64,000 nt of DNA from Romanomermis culicivorax (Eukaryota; Nematoda; Enoplea; Mermithida; Mermithidae), in the NCBI GenBank assembly GCA_963922205.1, contig CAWUHX010000125.1, forward strand, positions 372,001 through 436,000, given 5' to 3'. A program made the position numbers and the translations under genes. This document shows, in pieces, positions 34,264 to 46,904 of the stretch (positions are counted from its first letter, which is position 1; each line of letters starts with the position of its first letter). Below the pieces are notes generated by a model that saw only the letters and a program-made list of their open reading frames with translations, did no database searches and was not told where the DNA came from.

Positions 34264-35555
34264 TATTTTTCTGTGAAACTTAACCCACTTGGTGTTGTGG
34301 TGCTGGTGTACTATAGACCCAAAATAGACGCTGAAAAAAGGGGAATAAGTAACAAAATTAATAGTATCTTTAAATGTTTAGATTACAATGTCAAGAGGGT
34401 CGTGAGGGTCCACGAACTGGATCAGTGGTTGTAAGCCACTTTTGGATATTGGCCAGCTAATCCCAAGGAACCAATCTTGGTAGACATGGGTAAAGTTGGC
34501 CAAGTACTCCACTATATCCGAGAAGTATCCATCTTCAGACGACAGTCAGTTTGTGGATTCGACATCCAAAAGTCCATCAAGATAAAGTCGCCGCCTTGTT
34601 CAAGACGAGAGAGGTTGACAATCCAATGGGGAAGCAGTTTGCCGGATATGTAAGCTTCGCGCTAACCAATGGTCAAACATACATTATCGATACCACCAGT
34701 TTAATGGGAAAGGAATGGGTAAGTCTACATGATTTCCTAAATTTGGATATGCTATTTGCTGGATATTCGATATTAGAAGATCTGGTCAGCATATATAATG
34801 TATGCAGGTCAGGGCGAGATAATAAGGATAGGGACAAAACTGTCCCCATATGGGAACATCTTAGGAAGACCAAAGGTGGGTACTTTGATTTAGACTATTT
34901 CGCCTTGACTATGGTAGGAGTAAACCTAGAGAAAAAATGTCTTCAGATGGGTATTTGTCCCCAAACCTTCCCGTTAAAGGGATTGTTCACGAAATTTTTT
35001 TTAATAGATGTTGGACCCTACCAATATGACTTCTCACTAAAGGCCAACTGTGATCAGTTTGCCAAAAGAGGAATTTTGCCGGAAGAGCTTAGATATGCAG
35101 CTCTAGAGGCATACTATTCATTGTTGGTCATGTTTGCTGTGGTTCATTATGGCATGGCTGATCAACTGCTAATGCAAATGCAGGTGTTCAATCATGACAA
35201 AGTGGATCCCAAACAGATCAACAACGTCGCCCTTTATTCTTACCAACAATATTCAACCATACCAAGGCACGTAAACAGAGAAATGGGACTAGGTTCCCAA
35301 GTGATGGAAACCAATCAGGTACAGCCCAACTTGGTGTACCACTTGATGAAATGTGAGATGTATAACCCTTGGGCAGTTCAAATGCAGGGAAGTAACACAG
35401 GTTACTATACCGCACTTGCGGAATGTAACCCTGTCCGTCCTCAGGGCATACCATTGCCTAGTGGTTTTTATCCGCTACTCCAGAGAGATAGCAAGCCACT
35501 AAAAGATGACGGGTATAGCGATAACAGTGACCTCCACGAGATATGGGATGTATAA
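34264..35555 (+). pseudogene. DEDD-type 3'-5' exonuclease-like domain, plus-strand copy
   Basis: Frame 1 (34264-34560, with TAA 34432) then frame 3 (34551-35555) read a protein homologous to 50581-51250 on the minus strand. Shared blocks are YNVKRxVRV, GFD/GFN near 34555, VDNP, then [10 protein letters not shown] / FVVDTMVVM. An exonuclease fold is suggested by three features. There is a GFDIQ block at the DxE position (Glu replaced by Gln). [13 protein letters not shown] has the second-motif Asp. [12 protein letters not shown] corresponds to YxxxD with Asp replaced by Glu. If the fold is right, most catalytic acids are lost here. I know no family with this exact protein; RNase D/WRN-like or Egalitarian/EXD-like folds are the best analogies. 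Confidence 0.6.
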
Positions 35556-36420
35556 GTCCCCGACTGGGTAAATGTCAGCAAAGATATACTGGAAAATCTC
35601 AAAGCAGGTAGGTCTTATTGGGATTTAGACAGTAAAATAACATTGACCCTTTATGAAAACGCCAAGCTATACTGGGAACAAGCAGGGAAGCCCAATGAGA
35701 TTCTGCAAGATGCATTTTCGAGTAAGAATCACTACCCAGTTGATATAGAAGGTCATGAGGAAGCCTATAAGACAAACTTTTAGGCGCAAAATTTGGCCAA
35801 AATAATGGGTACGCTAGATGAACAAAAATTTACGGAGTTAGAGCAGATCTGCAGATTCATGCCATTGGACTATAATTTGGCATGGCCTCATTCTAGAGCG
35901 GAGCACGACTATGAAACATCTGCGTTGCTAAACTTTAAATTTCTAAATAGTTAAAGTAAGGACGGCCAGGAAGCAATTAAACGCATTTCCGTGAAGTCAT
36001 GCGACCACCTGGCTTACTGTTTAGAGTTAGCAGCCACGTTGCCGCCATCAGAACCTCGAGTCTCGAGTGCCAACCAAGAAAGGGGTATATCCATGGCAAA
36101 ATCAGTTTGGATTTGTCCCGTTATGATTTAGGGAAGCCGAAGAAACCCTACAAATCAGCGACTACAAATCGTTGTTGAAGGACAAAGCCTATAAGGTAAA
36201 TCCTTATTATTATGTAACCTTTTACTACATAGACTTCGCGACTTTATCACCAGGATTGCGGTATCCCATGGGGAAGATGCTGATCCAGTCAATTATCCAA
36301 CAGCATACGCACCACGAAATCAGCTCGTAATCAGACTGGAATTTGTTACCAACAGTTTCTGGGAGAAAACGCTGGCTTTGGACATGCCTGGGTATAGGTT
36401 AACATATACCTCCCCCCCGG
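35556..36420 (+). pseudogene. Continuation of the exonuclease-like protein, middle domain
   Basis: Past TAA 35553 the same frame reads on (TAG 35779, then TAA) with a block DYNLAWPHSR that matches FHLFWPHSR in the minus copy. After frame changes come [23 protein letters not shown] (positions about 36196-36255) and [13 protein letters not shown], matching YKNNPYCYQRFFFGQIAVRLPGL and FFENILPLDQPGI. The order of blocks is conserved between copies, so this was one long protein. It has no recognised domain. Confidence 0.55.
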
Positions 36421-37096
36421 TGAGTTAGTTTCAAAAGTACTGTTAAATCGTCCCTCAACTTCCCAAACAGCGCAAGCTGGAGGGTCGGGACAGGTTAAAG
36501 TACAGCCGCAAGCGCCAGCACCGGTAGTCAAAGCACAACAACTAGCTTTGCACACTGGAGCTGCGCAAGCTGCTGCAGTAGTAGTTGCCGTGCCGCCACC
36601 AATGCAACCAGCAGTGGCACAGCTGACTCCAGTAGCCCAGGTACAACAACCAGCAGAACCTGAACCAGAAGTAGTCACCATTATGCAGACTGTACCTCCG
36701 GCACCAGTTGTTTTACCACCTAAAATAAAACAACTGTTGCCCAAGATACTTAATTCAGACTCCTAGTCCAGTTTGGAGGAGGATGAAGAAGAAGATGGTG
36801 AGATTCTGGAGTCTGAGGGCCAGACATTAGAGGACAAGGACTCCATGGAGGCCAAAACTCAGCAGCAGGAAATTGAGGAGGAAAAAATCCAAACTCAAAT
36901 AGATGAAGCCGCAACAAAAATGTCGGGAAGTGATGTCAGACTGGATAAGATGCAAGAGGCATCCCAGGAGATACCTGTCAAAGCTAAGGATCCTCAAGAT
37001 TTTGATCTGCAAGCGATGCAAGAGGCTCAGAAAATGATGCCTACAATACAGCCAAAGAAACAACGACCCCCGAAGTTTCGACAAGTCAAAGGTTGA
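36421..37096 (+). pseudogene. Pro/Gln/Ala-rich to acidic linker
   Basis: Frame 2 encodes a low-complexity stretch rich in Pro, Gln, Val and Ala, then an acidic segment (EEDEEEDGEILESEG) and a Glu/Lys/Gln helix-forming part. It corresponds in position to the coiled-coil linker at 48198-49316 of the other copy. Here TAG 36763 interrupts it. It is probably a disordered connector between the two conserved regions. Confidence 0.5.
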
Positions 37097-38118
37097 AAAC
37101 AGAGACTTCGAAAAGTCAAACAAGAATGGAGACTTCAAAGAGTCAAACAAAAATGGAGACCTCCAAAGGCCAAACGAAATCAGATAGGACAACTGCGTCA
37201 ACTGCTAGGTACACTCAGATGCAAACGGTATCAAAAACCAGGGGAGAGGTTAGTACATCTTCTGGCAAATCTAAGTCCATTCCCACAAGCTATACTGCTA
37301 AAAGTAAGAAACCTGCGGGAAGCCTGTTGGTAAAGCCCAATTTTGAATCAGGGGAAAAGTTGATCAAGAAGATCAAATTGAATGTAGTGGTTAATAGAAC
37401 CCCAAGGAAACCACAGCAATTTGTCACTCCTGGTCAATTAGCTGAGACTCTGATTGACTATTGGGAATGGCAAATGGAGCAAAGGCCCCTGATTGGGCTG
37501 ATCTCATTTGAAAATCCAGAGGTCGCCAATTACTTCGCTTTTGACCGCCAAGAATGGCCAATAATCTACAGAATGGTCAATGATGCCATGACCGAAATTC
37601 ACGATAACTACTGCCAGCAATTTGAAATGCAAGGTGGGTTTATGTTTGAGAGAGAACGCATCCCTGAGGAAATCTGGGAATGGATCATTTTAGCTCTTAT
37701 TCCCAGATGGCTCCAGGAATATGATGCTTCAGATGTCTTCACAGCCTTCAGATACGTGACCCTGATGATATTTTTGCAGTTGGATTTGGCTCCGATCACA
37801 CCGACAGTAATAGGTAGGCAGTATGCCCAGGCGTGTTCATTTGCAAACAGACAACTAGTCGTCGAAGCTCAGGGAAATCAAGTAGATGAATTCTACATTG
37901 TGGCCTTTAATCAATATATCTTTATGGGCTCCCAAAGGGTAAACCAGATGGGCGTAAAAAGGAAGGCGCCGGGCAATGACAAAGCGCAAGCTGATAAATT
38001 TCAGCAAATGAATGCCAAGAGCCCAGGTAAGTTCAAAGTGCCTAGACTTCTGCCGGCTAAGAGACAGCTGCAGGCGAGACAAGAACCCTCAACTTTGACA
38101 CCACCAGAGGTCGTATAG
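37093..38118 (+). pseudogene. Second conserved domain of the unrecognised gene, plus copy
   Basis: The frame starts with three 9-residue repeats (METSKSQTK type, ~37099-37180). It then gives a ~150-residue globular domain shared with 47020-48201: LIDYWEW / [18 protein letters not shown] / [25 protein letters not shown] / [31 protein letters not shown] / [29 protein letters not shown] / MRYLSTMVLLKL. The pattern of aromatic and acidic residues suggests a helical domain. I do not recognise the family. A basic tail ([11 protein letters not shown]) follows. The frame is open upstream of 37093, so the true start is unclear. Confidence 0.6.
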
Positions 38119-38284
38119 TGAAGCCGCTAGTACTTCATACAAAAGTCCACTTTAAAGATCTCAATCAACATCATCAAAATCTTTAAATTCATTTTTTTGG
38201 ACTCAAAAACAACAATGTAGCGGCTCCACTAGCAGTGGTTAAGCGCAGAGGCAACAGGGGAGAGATGATTAATTCTTAAACCCT

Positions 38285-38572
38285 GCTCCATACTGGGATA
38301 GACCCAGGTATGGCCAAGGTCAAGCCAGAGGAGGCATCCGAGGGCGCCCTCAGCAACTTTACAGAAGCTGAGGAAACTGGCAATACCAAGGCCAAGACCC
38401 GGATGCACAATTCTACAATCTGAATTTCCAATCACTTGGTAGATGCCGTGGAGGCCAACAAGGCCAGAACCAGGGCCAGGATGGAGGTCATACCCAAGGC
38501 CAACAAGGCCAGAGGGGATACTATCGAGGAAGGCCTCGAGGAAGCTATAGACGCGGTGGGCAGCAGCAGTAA
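38285..38572 (+). pseudogene. RG/GQ-rich C-terminal tail
   Basis: After stops downstream of 38118, a frame ending at TAA 38570 reads a tail of repeated Gly, Gln and Arg (GQGQARGG, RGRPQQ, YRRGGQQQ). The minus copy has an equivalent RG-rich end near 46955-47120. Such RGG tails commonly bind RNA. The tail is probably the end of the same protein, separated by frameshifts. Confidence 0.5.
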
Positions 38573-38607
38573 ATAGCCGCACTTTTTGGCCCAAAAATCA
38601 TCATTTT
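38571..38607 (+). repeat. 3'-flank motif shared by both copies
   Basis: AATAGCCGCACTTTTTGGCC followed by CAAAAAT is matched on the minus strand at 46905-46931 (TAGCCGCATAATTTTTGGACC then AAAAAT). TTTTTGG/CCAAAAA is a small inverted repeat. Conservation outside the coding part shows that the duplication includes the 3' flank. Confidence 0.6.
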
Positions 38608-41387
38608 TGTACATATTTTTATTAATTTCACAAAACATAAAACCCAAAAACACTAATAAAACCACAAAAATCCAAAAAAATCAAAAAATCACTAAACTCA
38701 AAAATATTATCTAAATTTTTCAGTGCTGCTGGCCAACAGAAAATTCTTTTTCAAAAAACCAGTGCAAAAAGCAACCTCAAAAACATTTTTTAAATTTTTG
38801 GCCACAATTTTTGCTCAAATTTTTTCAGTGCATTTTACCTTTTGTGATACTCATACATTCCTGCGTCATCTTTATTGTATCGTAAAATATAATCTTGTAT
38901 TTTGGTTTATTTTAGAAAAATAGAGATGCAGGAAAAGATTTGCATGGGATTAGACCAACAACCCACGACTTGCCACAACATGCAGACTGAGCAACAGAAC
39001 CCAAAATCGACCCCATTCGGCACTGAGGTTATTGTCACACTCCTTAGGGCATGAGGTATTCTATCAAAGCTGAGGTCAAAATGAACATCACTTGCCAGCC
39101 ATCGCGGCAAAGTCCTTGGTATTCATTGTGTCCAATGACCATTATGGGAGTCCGTGAAAGACAGACTGTGAAAATGGGAGTCAGCTGGAGGGTAGACCTT
39201 TTTGATTATTTTTCTAATGCCGGGATAACCCAGCCAAAAGTTTTTCTACCTACCGTAGGTGGGTTTTGAGGCATGAGAGATGTTGGGCACCTTTTGATGG
39301 CAAGTTGCATCAGGAAATTGCCATGCAAATTGACAAATTGGATGACCAGCGGCACAGACATTTGCATAGAAGGGGAAAGACCAAAAGTGATAGTGAAATC
39401 ATTCTTTCACTATATTACGTTTTTTATTATATTCTTGGAAAATATATAGCTGGCGTCCATTAAACTATTCCCAGCAATATTGTTTTATATTTGCATATTT
39501 ATAATAGTGGTCATTCCACATTCATTTTGGTATTCGTCAGATTTATTGCTTTACATATTTATTTCTTATTTAGATCCGACCAACTGACAGGAGCAAAGGG
39601 CCAAAGGCCCAGGCGCCAGCTTGCTGACTGCAAGCTCTGGAAGACCCGTTAGGGGATCCAGAAAAGTAAGTTTATCCCAGAGGGGATCCTTGTCTCATCC
39701 AGGAGACTGTGTGGGTGCATGTGAGGCTCTGTTAATTTATGTTTGTTGTTGTAGGTCTGGGGAACGGGACTGTTGCGCGATCTCAGAGGCTTTGCCAAGG
39801 AATTATCTCTAACAGGTCAATTCAGACCAGAAGCCTCTATCTTTTCTTAAACCCTTAAGAAGAGACCTGCACAACATGGGGCCTGTTCGGAAAGTTTTAG
39901 TGCTGAGAGACCATCTGTACCCTAAACCACTGCTATGACGTGTGGTTTATCACATTACATATTACATTAGCATTACCCATAAATCTAAGTAATGTTGGTG
40001 TTTGTCGGGAAAATTTCGACTGTATGCCACCAGCAGGTTTGCATTGTCAATTCTGATGCCACCAAAAACGAAATGATAATTTTTAATTCTTGAGTTCCAA
40101 ACATAAGCAACAAGTTCAATTGTTGGCAAGTGCGAATTTAGGAGGGGAGGGGGTGTGATGGCCACCCCCCCCCTAGGCTCTTGAAATAGGACGTTTTTTC
40201 TGTATATCTATAGGCAAATTTGAAAAAATTTTGAATTTTATTTGGAAAAATACTTAATTTTGAGCATGGCCCCCCTGCACCTTTTTGGTATGCAGACATC
40301 ACTATGATTTTGTAACCACACAGACTAGAATCCTCAAGTTGTGTGCTATCCTGGTCAGGAGCTCTTTTGTGACCAAATGTGATGAGCTTTATGAATTCAT
40401 TTTTTTGGCTTTGATTGGTCATCAGCATTAATTTTGTTAATGACCACAACAGCACAGGAAAGTGAAATACAAGCTGTTGCTGATAAAATCCAAATTAACC
40501 AGATACGAGACATAACAAAAACTATAACTGTATACAAAAAGTTGTGCCATAATCACAGCTCAAGATTAATTAAATACATAACTTTTAATTCTTACTTTAT
40601 TCAGGATCAAATAATTTCATCAGAATTTACTAGAAAACAAAAATAAACCAATGCTAGGTAGCAAATACATACATCTAATGTAATTGAAAGTAGTCAAAGG
40701 TTGTTAAAACAGTTTTTATTCTGGTTAACAATAGAAAACCATTTCAATTATACTCTGATAAATAAGCAATAGAGCATACTATTTAGAAAAAACTGGAAAT
40801 TGATTACCATGTTTGTTTGGTTATTGAGGTCATATGTTTTTGTTACTTATTTGGATAAAACTTTCCAGTAAACTTGTTTAATAGACCACAAGACTGCCAA
40901 ACATAAAGAACCAGTAAAAGCATGACAAACAAGAAAAAAATAAAATCACAGTTTTGATTCTCCAAAAAATTACTATATCATGATTTTGGAATTTATCTCC
41001 TGCCTAAAACTTGGACCTTGTGCACCTATGAGGAGAAATTAATGTCAACCTTTCCCAATTAGGGTTTTGAGAGTAAAAATCGTCAGGGATGGGTGGAAAC
41101 AAGCTGAATGACCACATGCGCCAGAGAACCTATCATTAAAGAAGAGCCCACACCTATGTATAGTGTTGTATGGGGAGGGAAAGAGCAGCAATTGGCATTG
41201 TAAAGTATGAGAGGTTGATTGTTGACTTGGCTGGATATCAAAATGTTGTAAAGGTTTGGGTTCTCAATCGGCTAAAGCACCAATGTACTGCTCGCCTCCA
41301 CAGGTCACCACCATCTAAAGTAAACAAAAAACGGGTTGTATGTACAATATTGTCATAATGAGAGCCTGATCACACAATATTTTTGAA
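38608..41387 (+). other. Intergenic, no clear gene
   Basis: AT-rich DNA follows the unrecognised gene. A frame at 39051-39269 and splice-like signals near 39665 (AAAAGTAAGT) and 39753 (TTGTTGTAGG) hint at a transcribed region, but nothing identifies a protein. A C-run/G-run repeat lies near 40140-40280. No other features are supported. Confidence 0.4.
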
Positions 41388-42146
41388 TCAAACTTTTTGG
41401 GGCAGTGAAGTGTGGGTCGGCTGGTGGGGTCCACCTGCTTCAGCAATGAAAGCATCTTTGGCCGCGTGAGGAGCAAAGGGTTTCAGTTGCAATGTGGAAA
41501 CTTTTTGTGGGCAGCCTGGCCTGTTGAGAGCGTCAATTGTTATGATGTTGCCATCAAGGTGGGTGGTATTGGTAACAATAAGGGGTCCAATAAAATTGGC
41601 CTGTATCGTGTTGACTTTTTGCCAGTTGGTCAAAAGGACAACATCCTTTATGTTGATTTTGAATTCATGACCTTTTTGGTCATAATGTTTCTTGCTAACA
41701 TCTGCTGCCTTATTGAGGTTAGTCTTTATTGATTTGTACATCTTGAGTTGTGCTTGTGTAAGGATATGATGATACGCATTGTAGTTTAGTGGTAATGATA
41801 GGCGGTGCACCCAATCGTAAACATAAACTGGATAACAAAGGAATGGTTATGTCGTTAAAGATTTCTTGATACCCTTGAAAGCCTTTATATGTTTGTTCAT
41901 GGCATTATAGTTGGAATCATGGCTGAGTAGAGCATAGAGTAGACTGGATAGCATGGCCAGTTGCAGGATGAAGCATTTGCACTGCTGCACAAGACCTAAA
42001 AAACTCTGCATACTTTTCTTTAATTGTGGGAACTCATATTCAGCTATGGCTTTGACTTTGTCTGGATGGGCGGTGATACCTTCAACATAAGGAAAGATCA
42101 GCACAACACTACAGTAAGATGCTTCAAAGTGGTCCGATTCGCCCAA
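41388..42146 (-). pseudogene. Gypsy pol remnant: RT thumb joined to integrase C-terminus
   Basis: On the minus strand, 42146-41847 reads an RT thumb/connection piece ([25 protein letters not shown]). 41810-41388 reads an integrase C-terminal domain closely related to 4380-4796 (LPLNYNAYHHILTQAQL against LPLNYDAYQYIFTQAQL). RNase H and most of integrase are missing between them, so an internal deletion has joined the two. Same lineage as the first gypsy element. Confidence 0.82.
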
Positions 42147-42885
42147 TCCAAATCATACCTGCGTGCATCTTCTTAAAATCGACAAACCTTAATGAAAATC
42201 CTAAAAATTGGCAGAAACACACTACAACAACCGCACTGCATGTTGGAATTAGTAGCATTTGAATCCCAGATAAAATACCAGTCGCGCTTTTCTATGCTAT
42301 AAGATCATTTAAAACAATCTCTTTTTATTGATATATCAGAATGTTAAATCAAAAACATAAATGAAGCATTTGTCAATACTTTTGAGTGAAAAAATTTAAC
42401 AGCTAAAACAGTGAAATAACCAGTGAACTCTTCCACCAAACAGCAAAAAGATCGCGATTGATGGTTGCAGTAGAATAAGCTGAAAAAATGCAATTCAGAC
42501 GTTTTAGAAGCCCCAAAATCAAATTTTGTTGATGCTAGGCACTGAGCAGGCTAGTTTTACCAGTCTTTTTTGTTATTTTTCTCTATATTGCATGTGCTTT
42601 CATCACGTCGAATAGTTCTCTCCACCACTCATATTTAGGCTTGTTTGTTTCCCTTCAAATAAGTTTTTTTCTTTCTTTCAACTGATGATGATGAGATGCA
42701 GTTTAAAGAGTACTAAACTGACGTGAGTGGAATAAAACACAAGAAAACTAGCTTTGAATCTTTTTTCTTTTGATATTAATGATATGATATATTGACCAAA
42801 TTTTCAATTGGTCCAAAACATGGCAATTCAAAATCTCTACCGAAAAATGCACTGTTATGGGGCGTGCCAATCCAAAGTTTTCCTA
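42147..42885 (+). other. Intergenic, old repeat fragment
   Basis: No gene is seen. 42300-42540 resembles 17560-17760 (words around AAACAGCAAAAAGATCG and GACGTTTTAGAAG), so it belongs to the same ancient repeat family. Confidence 0.45.
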
Positions 42886-43762
42886 CAATTTAGGTTTGAC
42901 TGCCATTCCTGGGGAAAATCCCTGTCAGAGACTTGGGTGTACTTATATCCCAAAACTTGAGTTCTAGAGATCACTTAATTTCATTTACTAAGAATGTTCA
43001 CAGCTTTAGTTCCTTGATAATTAGAGCTTTCACATCCCATGATACATTTAACCTGGTACCTGCTTTTACAGTTTACATCAGACCTCTATTGGAATATTGT
43101 TCAGCTGTTTGGAATCCTTTCTATGCCATGAACATAAATCTCATTCAAAGGGTTCAGAGAAGGTTTACCAAAAGAATATGTGGTTTTGGATCCATCCTTT
43201 CATATGAAGAGCATTTGAGGAAGCTATGCTTGGATAGCTTGGAAATATGTTGACTGTGTGTTGCATTATGTATGATGTTTCAGGATTATCAAGGGACAAT
43301 CTTGTCTCCAAAAATGTGACTTTTTTATTAGCAGCGCTTTTGAGTCTACCCTTAAAAAATGACCACAAACTCCAAATTGGTAAAACAACAACAAATATTA
43401 GGTTATATGATTTATCTAATAGGTATATCAATACCAGGAATCAACCTCCAAATAAAATTCTTAGTTCTTCCAATTTACACACATTCAAAATGAAAATTGC
43501 CAAAGTTGATTTCTCAGATTACTTTGGGGGAGCACATTACATTAGCCTGCCCTTCCTTTTACTTGTCATTATATTGTTTACTATAAGCGCATACTCTCGA
43601 CCTTATATCCCTATTTTTGATCTTTAATTTAGTCGTTCGAAACTTCTAAAATTTATCTTCTACATTTATTGATTATTTCCTCATTCTGGTCTAATCATAT
43701 TTTGTATTGTAATTTTGCGTTCACTTTGACAGATAATAAAATCTTTCATTCATATTCATATT
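42886..43762 (+). pseudogene. LINE (non-LTR retrotransposon) 3' end, RT C-terminus
   Basis: Frame 42933-43253 reads the C-terminal part of a LINE-type RT (GVLISQNLSSRDH, VYIRPLLEYCSAVWNP, IQRVQRRFTKRICG). After a frameshift near 43247, the frame to 43627 continues (LSRDNLVSKNVTF, TFKMKIAKVDF). A 3' tail of ATTCAT repeats ends near 43762, preceded by AATAAAATC. This is a 5'-truncated copy, as LINE insertions usually are; the clade looks Jockey/CR1-like. Confidence 0.82.
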
Positions 43763-46700
43763 AAGCGAATTATAAATTTCATAGTGAGAAACCAAATATT
43801 TCGTGTACAATCAAATTTTCCATCTAAGTTGCACATTGCAAACTGGCCTATGCGACAAAAAAGCCTGCTGCACATCTGCTGACTGAGTTTCACAAAGGCT
43901 CAGCGATATAAAAGACATTAGAGAATAAAATGAAATTGAATTTGGGCTTTTGTTGCACTAGCAAGGCAGGCCCTGATGTTTATAATGTGACATATATAAA
44001 TATTTCTTATTGAGCTGAGAAAGGTTAAAAAATTAGTTTTCTTTGGTGTAGGATTTTTATTACAAAAATTTTCTAAAAAAAATTACACTCCTCGTTCTTC
44101 TCAAACCCCTACTAAGCTAAAAATTCTTTACACTCCTCGTTCTTCTCAAACCCCCAAAAAGTGAAGGGACCCTTCCCCCTACTAAGTGGCTAAAGAAGTG
44201 ATGTCTGACCAATTATGCGTTACATGAATGCTACAGCATTTTTTTGTGCAAGCCTCTTTGTACCAGTACCAGTACAAAGTTGGCCAAAAAAATTGTTTAC
44301 GAAAAAAATTTCTTTGTACACTAAAAAAACCACGATCTTTCATATATTTTCCCAGGAACCTTTTTCCTGATTCATGCCTTCATAATCATCTTGCAAATTA
44401 AGAATAAAAAGTTAAATCTGAAATTTCTGAAAATTAAGTACTTCCATGATGCTTCTGAATCCAAACTCGGCTTCATGTTTTGAAGTATAGTTACGAAAGG
44501 TTGGAAAAAGTAGATTTTTACCTTCTAAAATGCACCAAAATCGGTCTTTTATAAACATCAGAACCTTCAACATTTGGAAAACTCTAGGCCAGACAACCCG
44601 ATGGGGAGGGGTATGAGGGGGGTATTACCCCTACCTAAATTGCTAAAGATTGATCACTGGTTGCCTAATTTTGAGACAAAATGACGCGTTTAGTGCACAT
44701 TACATTTACCCCCGAAAATTTTCAATTTTACCCCTATCTGAAAAATTAGACCTTGGGGACCTCTGCTCTAGGCTGTAAAAAAATGTTGTCAAGATTAATG
44801 AAAAATCTCAACCTTGGCTAAAATCCAAACAAAAATACCGAACGTTAACGACTAGAAGCAAGATGGGATAACTTTAATTGATAAAAACTGTTGTTATGGC
44901 TGCATCTGATGAAAATAAGGACTATTTTATATAAGCATAATTGAAGTGCTGGAAAATTTTGGGTTTTTATCCATGTAAAATGCAGCAAATGTATCATTGT
45001 GGTTTTGAACTCCAAAAGTTTCTACTCAAATTGTTTCCTCAAAATTCCCTATTTGAGGATGAAACAACGATGATAGGGAAAAAAATTTTATCCATGGCAC
45101 CAGTATATTTTTGTAGCCAAAACATGGTTTTTGGCACAAAAAAATATGGAATGACACAAAAAATTTTTAATGTATGTGCCATGTGGCACACATTTTTCAA
45201 CTGGTCGAAGACTAAGTTTCCTTGATTTTTAGGTATTTTGGAGGCTGAAAACATAAAATTTGGAGTAAATGAACATAACATCTAATTTTATTTGACCTGA
45301 TCGCTGGCGAATTCTTTTTGAAAAGTATACTTGCATCATTTGCAGCAAATTTATATTTTGTCAAATACTGATAAATGAATAGAAAATCTGAACTTTCTCT
45401 GTTCATTCAGTGGGATTTGTATGGAAAAATTATTTTTGGAGTTCGATTCAGATGTAAAAATTGATACCATTGGCACAATTTTTCGACCAAAAATTTGCCC
45501 AATTTTCAACTTAGTTTTTTTCAGGAGTTATAAGCAATCATAGACATCCTCAATTCATTTTTTGCATTGATGTTATAAAAAAATTCGTAGCCGAAAATTG
45601 AGGAAAATATAAGCTTAGGTATGTACAAATTCTTAGCAGAATTCCACTACTTTTTGAATCGTAAATCATTTTTGTCCTCAGTTCTCCTAATCTCACTGAC
45701 GTTGTTAGGCTGCCGTGGGGTCAAGATAATGTAACCAACCTTTGGATTTATACAAAGGAAGTTGCAACAGTTCTGACCACAGGCTAACAAAAACAATAAA
45801 CTAAAACTCTCTCACAGGTTTCACCAGATACATGCCTGCACTTCACCAAACCTCAGGCAGAACACCTTGGCACGTACCTCAGGAGCTCCTACCCAGGTCT
45901 CCACTCCTACCTCCACTACGCTCACAAAACAATGCAAGTTACCATTGAAAACTGTATTGGGAAAACAATGGGCATCGCCAATAAAATAAAGTCAAATATA
46001 ATATCGGGCGAATGACAGCGACGCTATTCATCACACCTCCAAAACAACAATAATGAAAAGATAACCAAAACACATGAAACAGAGGCAACATAAATCTATG
46101 TAAATTTATTCTTCTTCCCCACTTTTCGCCACATCCCACCCCCTGTGCACTGATGCCGGAAGCTGAACACATGCACCCACGGCAACCCCGACATCCCTCG
46201 GCCCTCAAAACTGATGGACGAGAGGTGAAAACCTTTCTGCAGCCTGAGTCTCATACTGAGGCCCCGACTGCATGACAGTTTTCCCCTTGGAAAACAACTT
46301 TTTGGGGCTACCCCCTCCAAATTGCAATCCAGCCCCTACCAGGTCCTTCAGGTGATGGCGACTTTTATCAATCCATTTGGCAGGGCACTCCTTTTCAGGC
46401 TACCGGTACAATCTCAAATGTAGTTCGGCCTGGACTTTGAAAGCGATTTGTGCCTAGATCTGGGGCACTGCTGTTCCTCTTCTCACATGTACTGGTTTTT
46501 CTAGCATAAGGGTTAAGTTACCCTAGGTGCGCTTCCTCTATGGTTGGCCGCTTGCCACATTGGCCCATCCAATACTAGTCTAAATGATAAAAAATATTTT
46601 TCTCCCTATATTACATTAATTTTACCTGATTACAAAATATTTTTACAAAAATGACTAAAATTTATCACATCTTCATTTTTTTCAGGCCCTAAAATCAAAA

Positions 46701-46904
46701 AAGAAATGCAACAAAAAATACGAGGGCTATATACACGCCCGAAAAAAGATGGACAGAAAGAACAAATTTTGTCGGGCAAGTTTTGAACACCGGAAACACG
46801 AAAAATTTAAAAATTTTGAAGCAACAATAAGATGAGATAGTAATATTTTTTTTGTATTTTTGTATTTTATTTGTGTTTTTGTATTTTGTATTTTTTGAAA
46901 TAAA
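43763..46904 (+). other. Intergenic repeat fragments, no gene
   Basis: A 26-bp word (TACACTCCTCGTTCTTCTCA and six more bases) occurs at 44084 and 44129. A palindrome-like CTTTGTACCAGTACC(AG)TACAAAG lies near 44260. 45100-45706 resembles 17930-18550 and stops abruptly near 45706, where unrelated, less AT-rich DNA begins (TGTTAGGCTGCCG), perhaps an insertion edge. No credible genes. Confidence 0.45.

Noticed and set aside
36346-36744. Minus-strand Cys/Thr/Gly-rich frame
   Set aside because: Antisense of the Pro/Gln/Ala/Val-rich linker.
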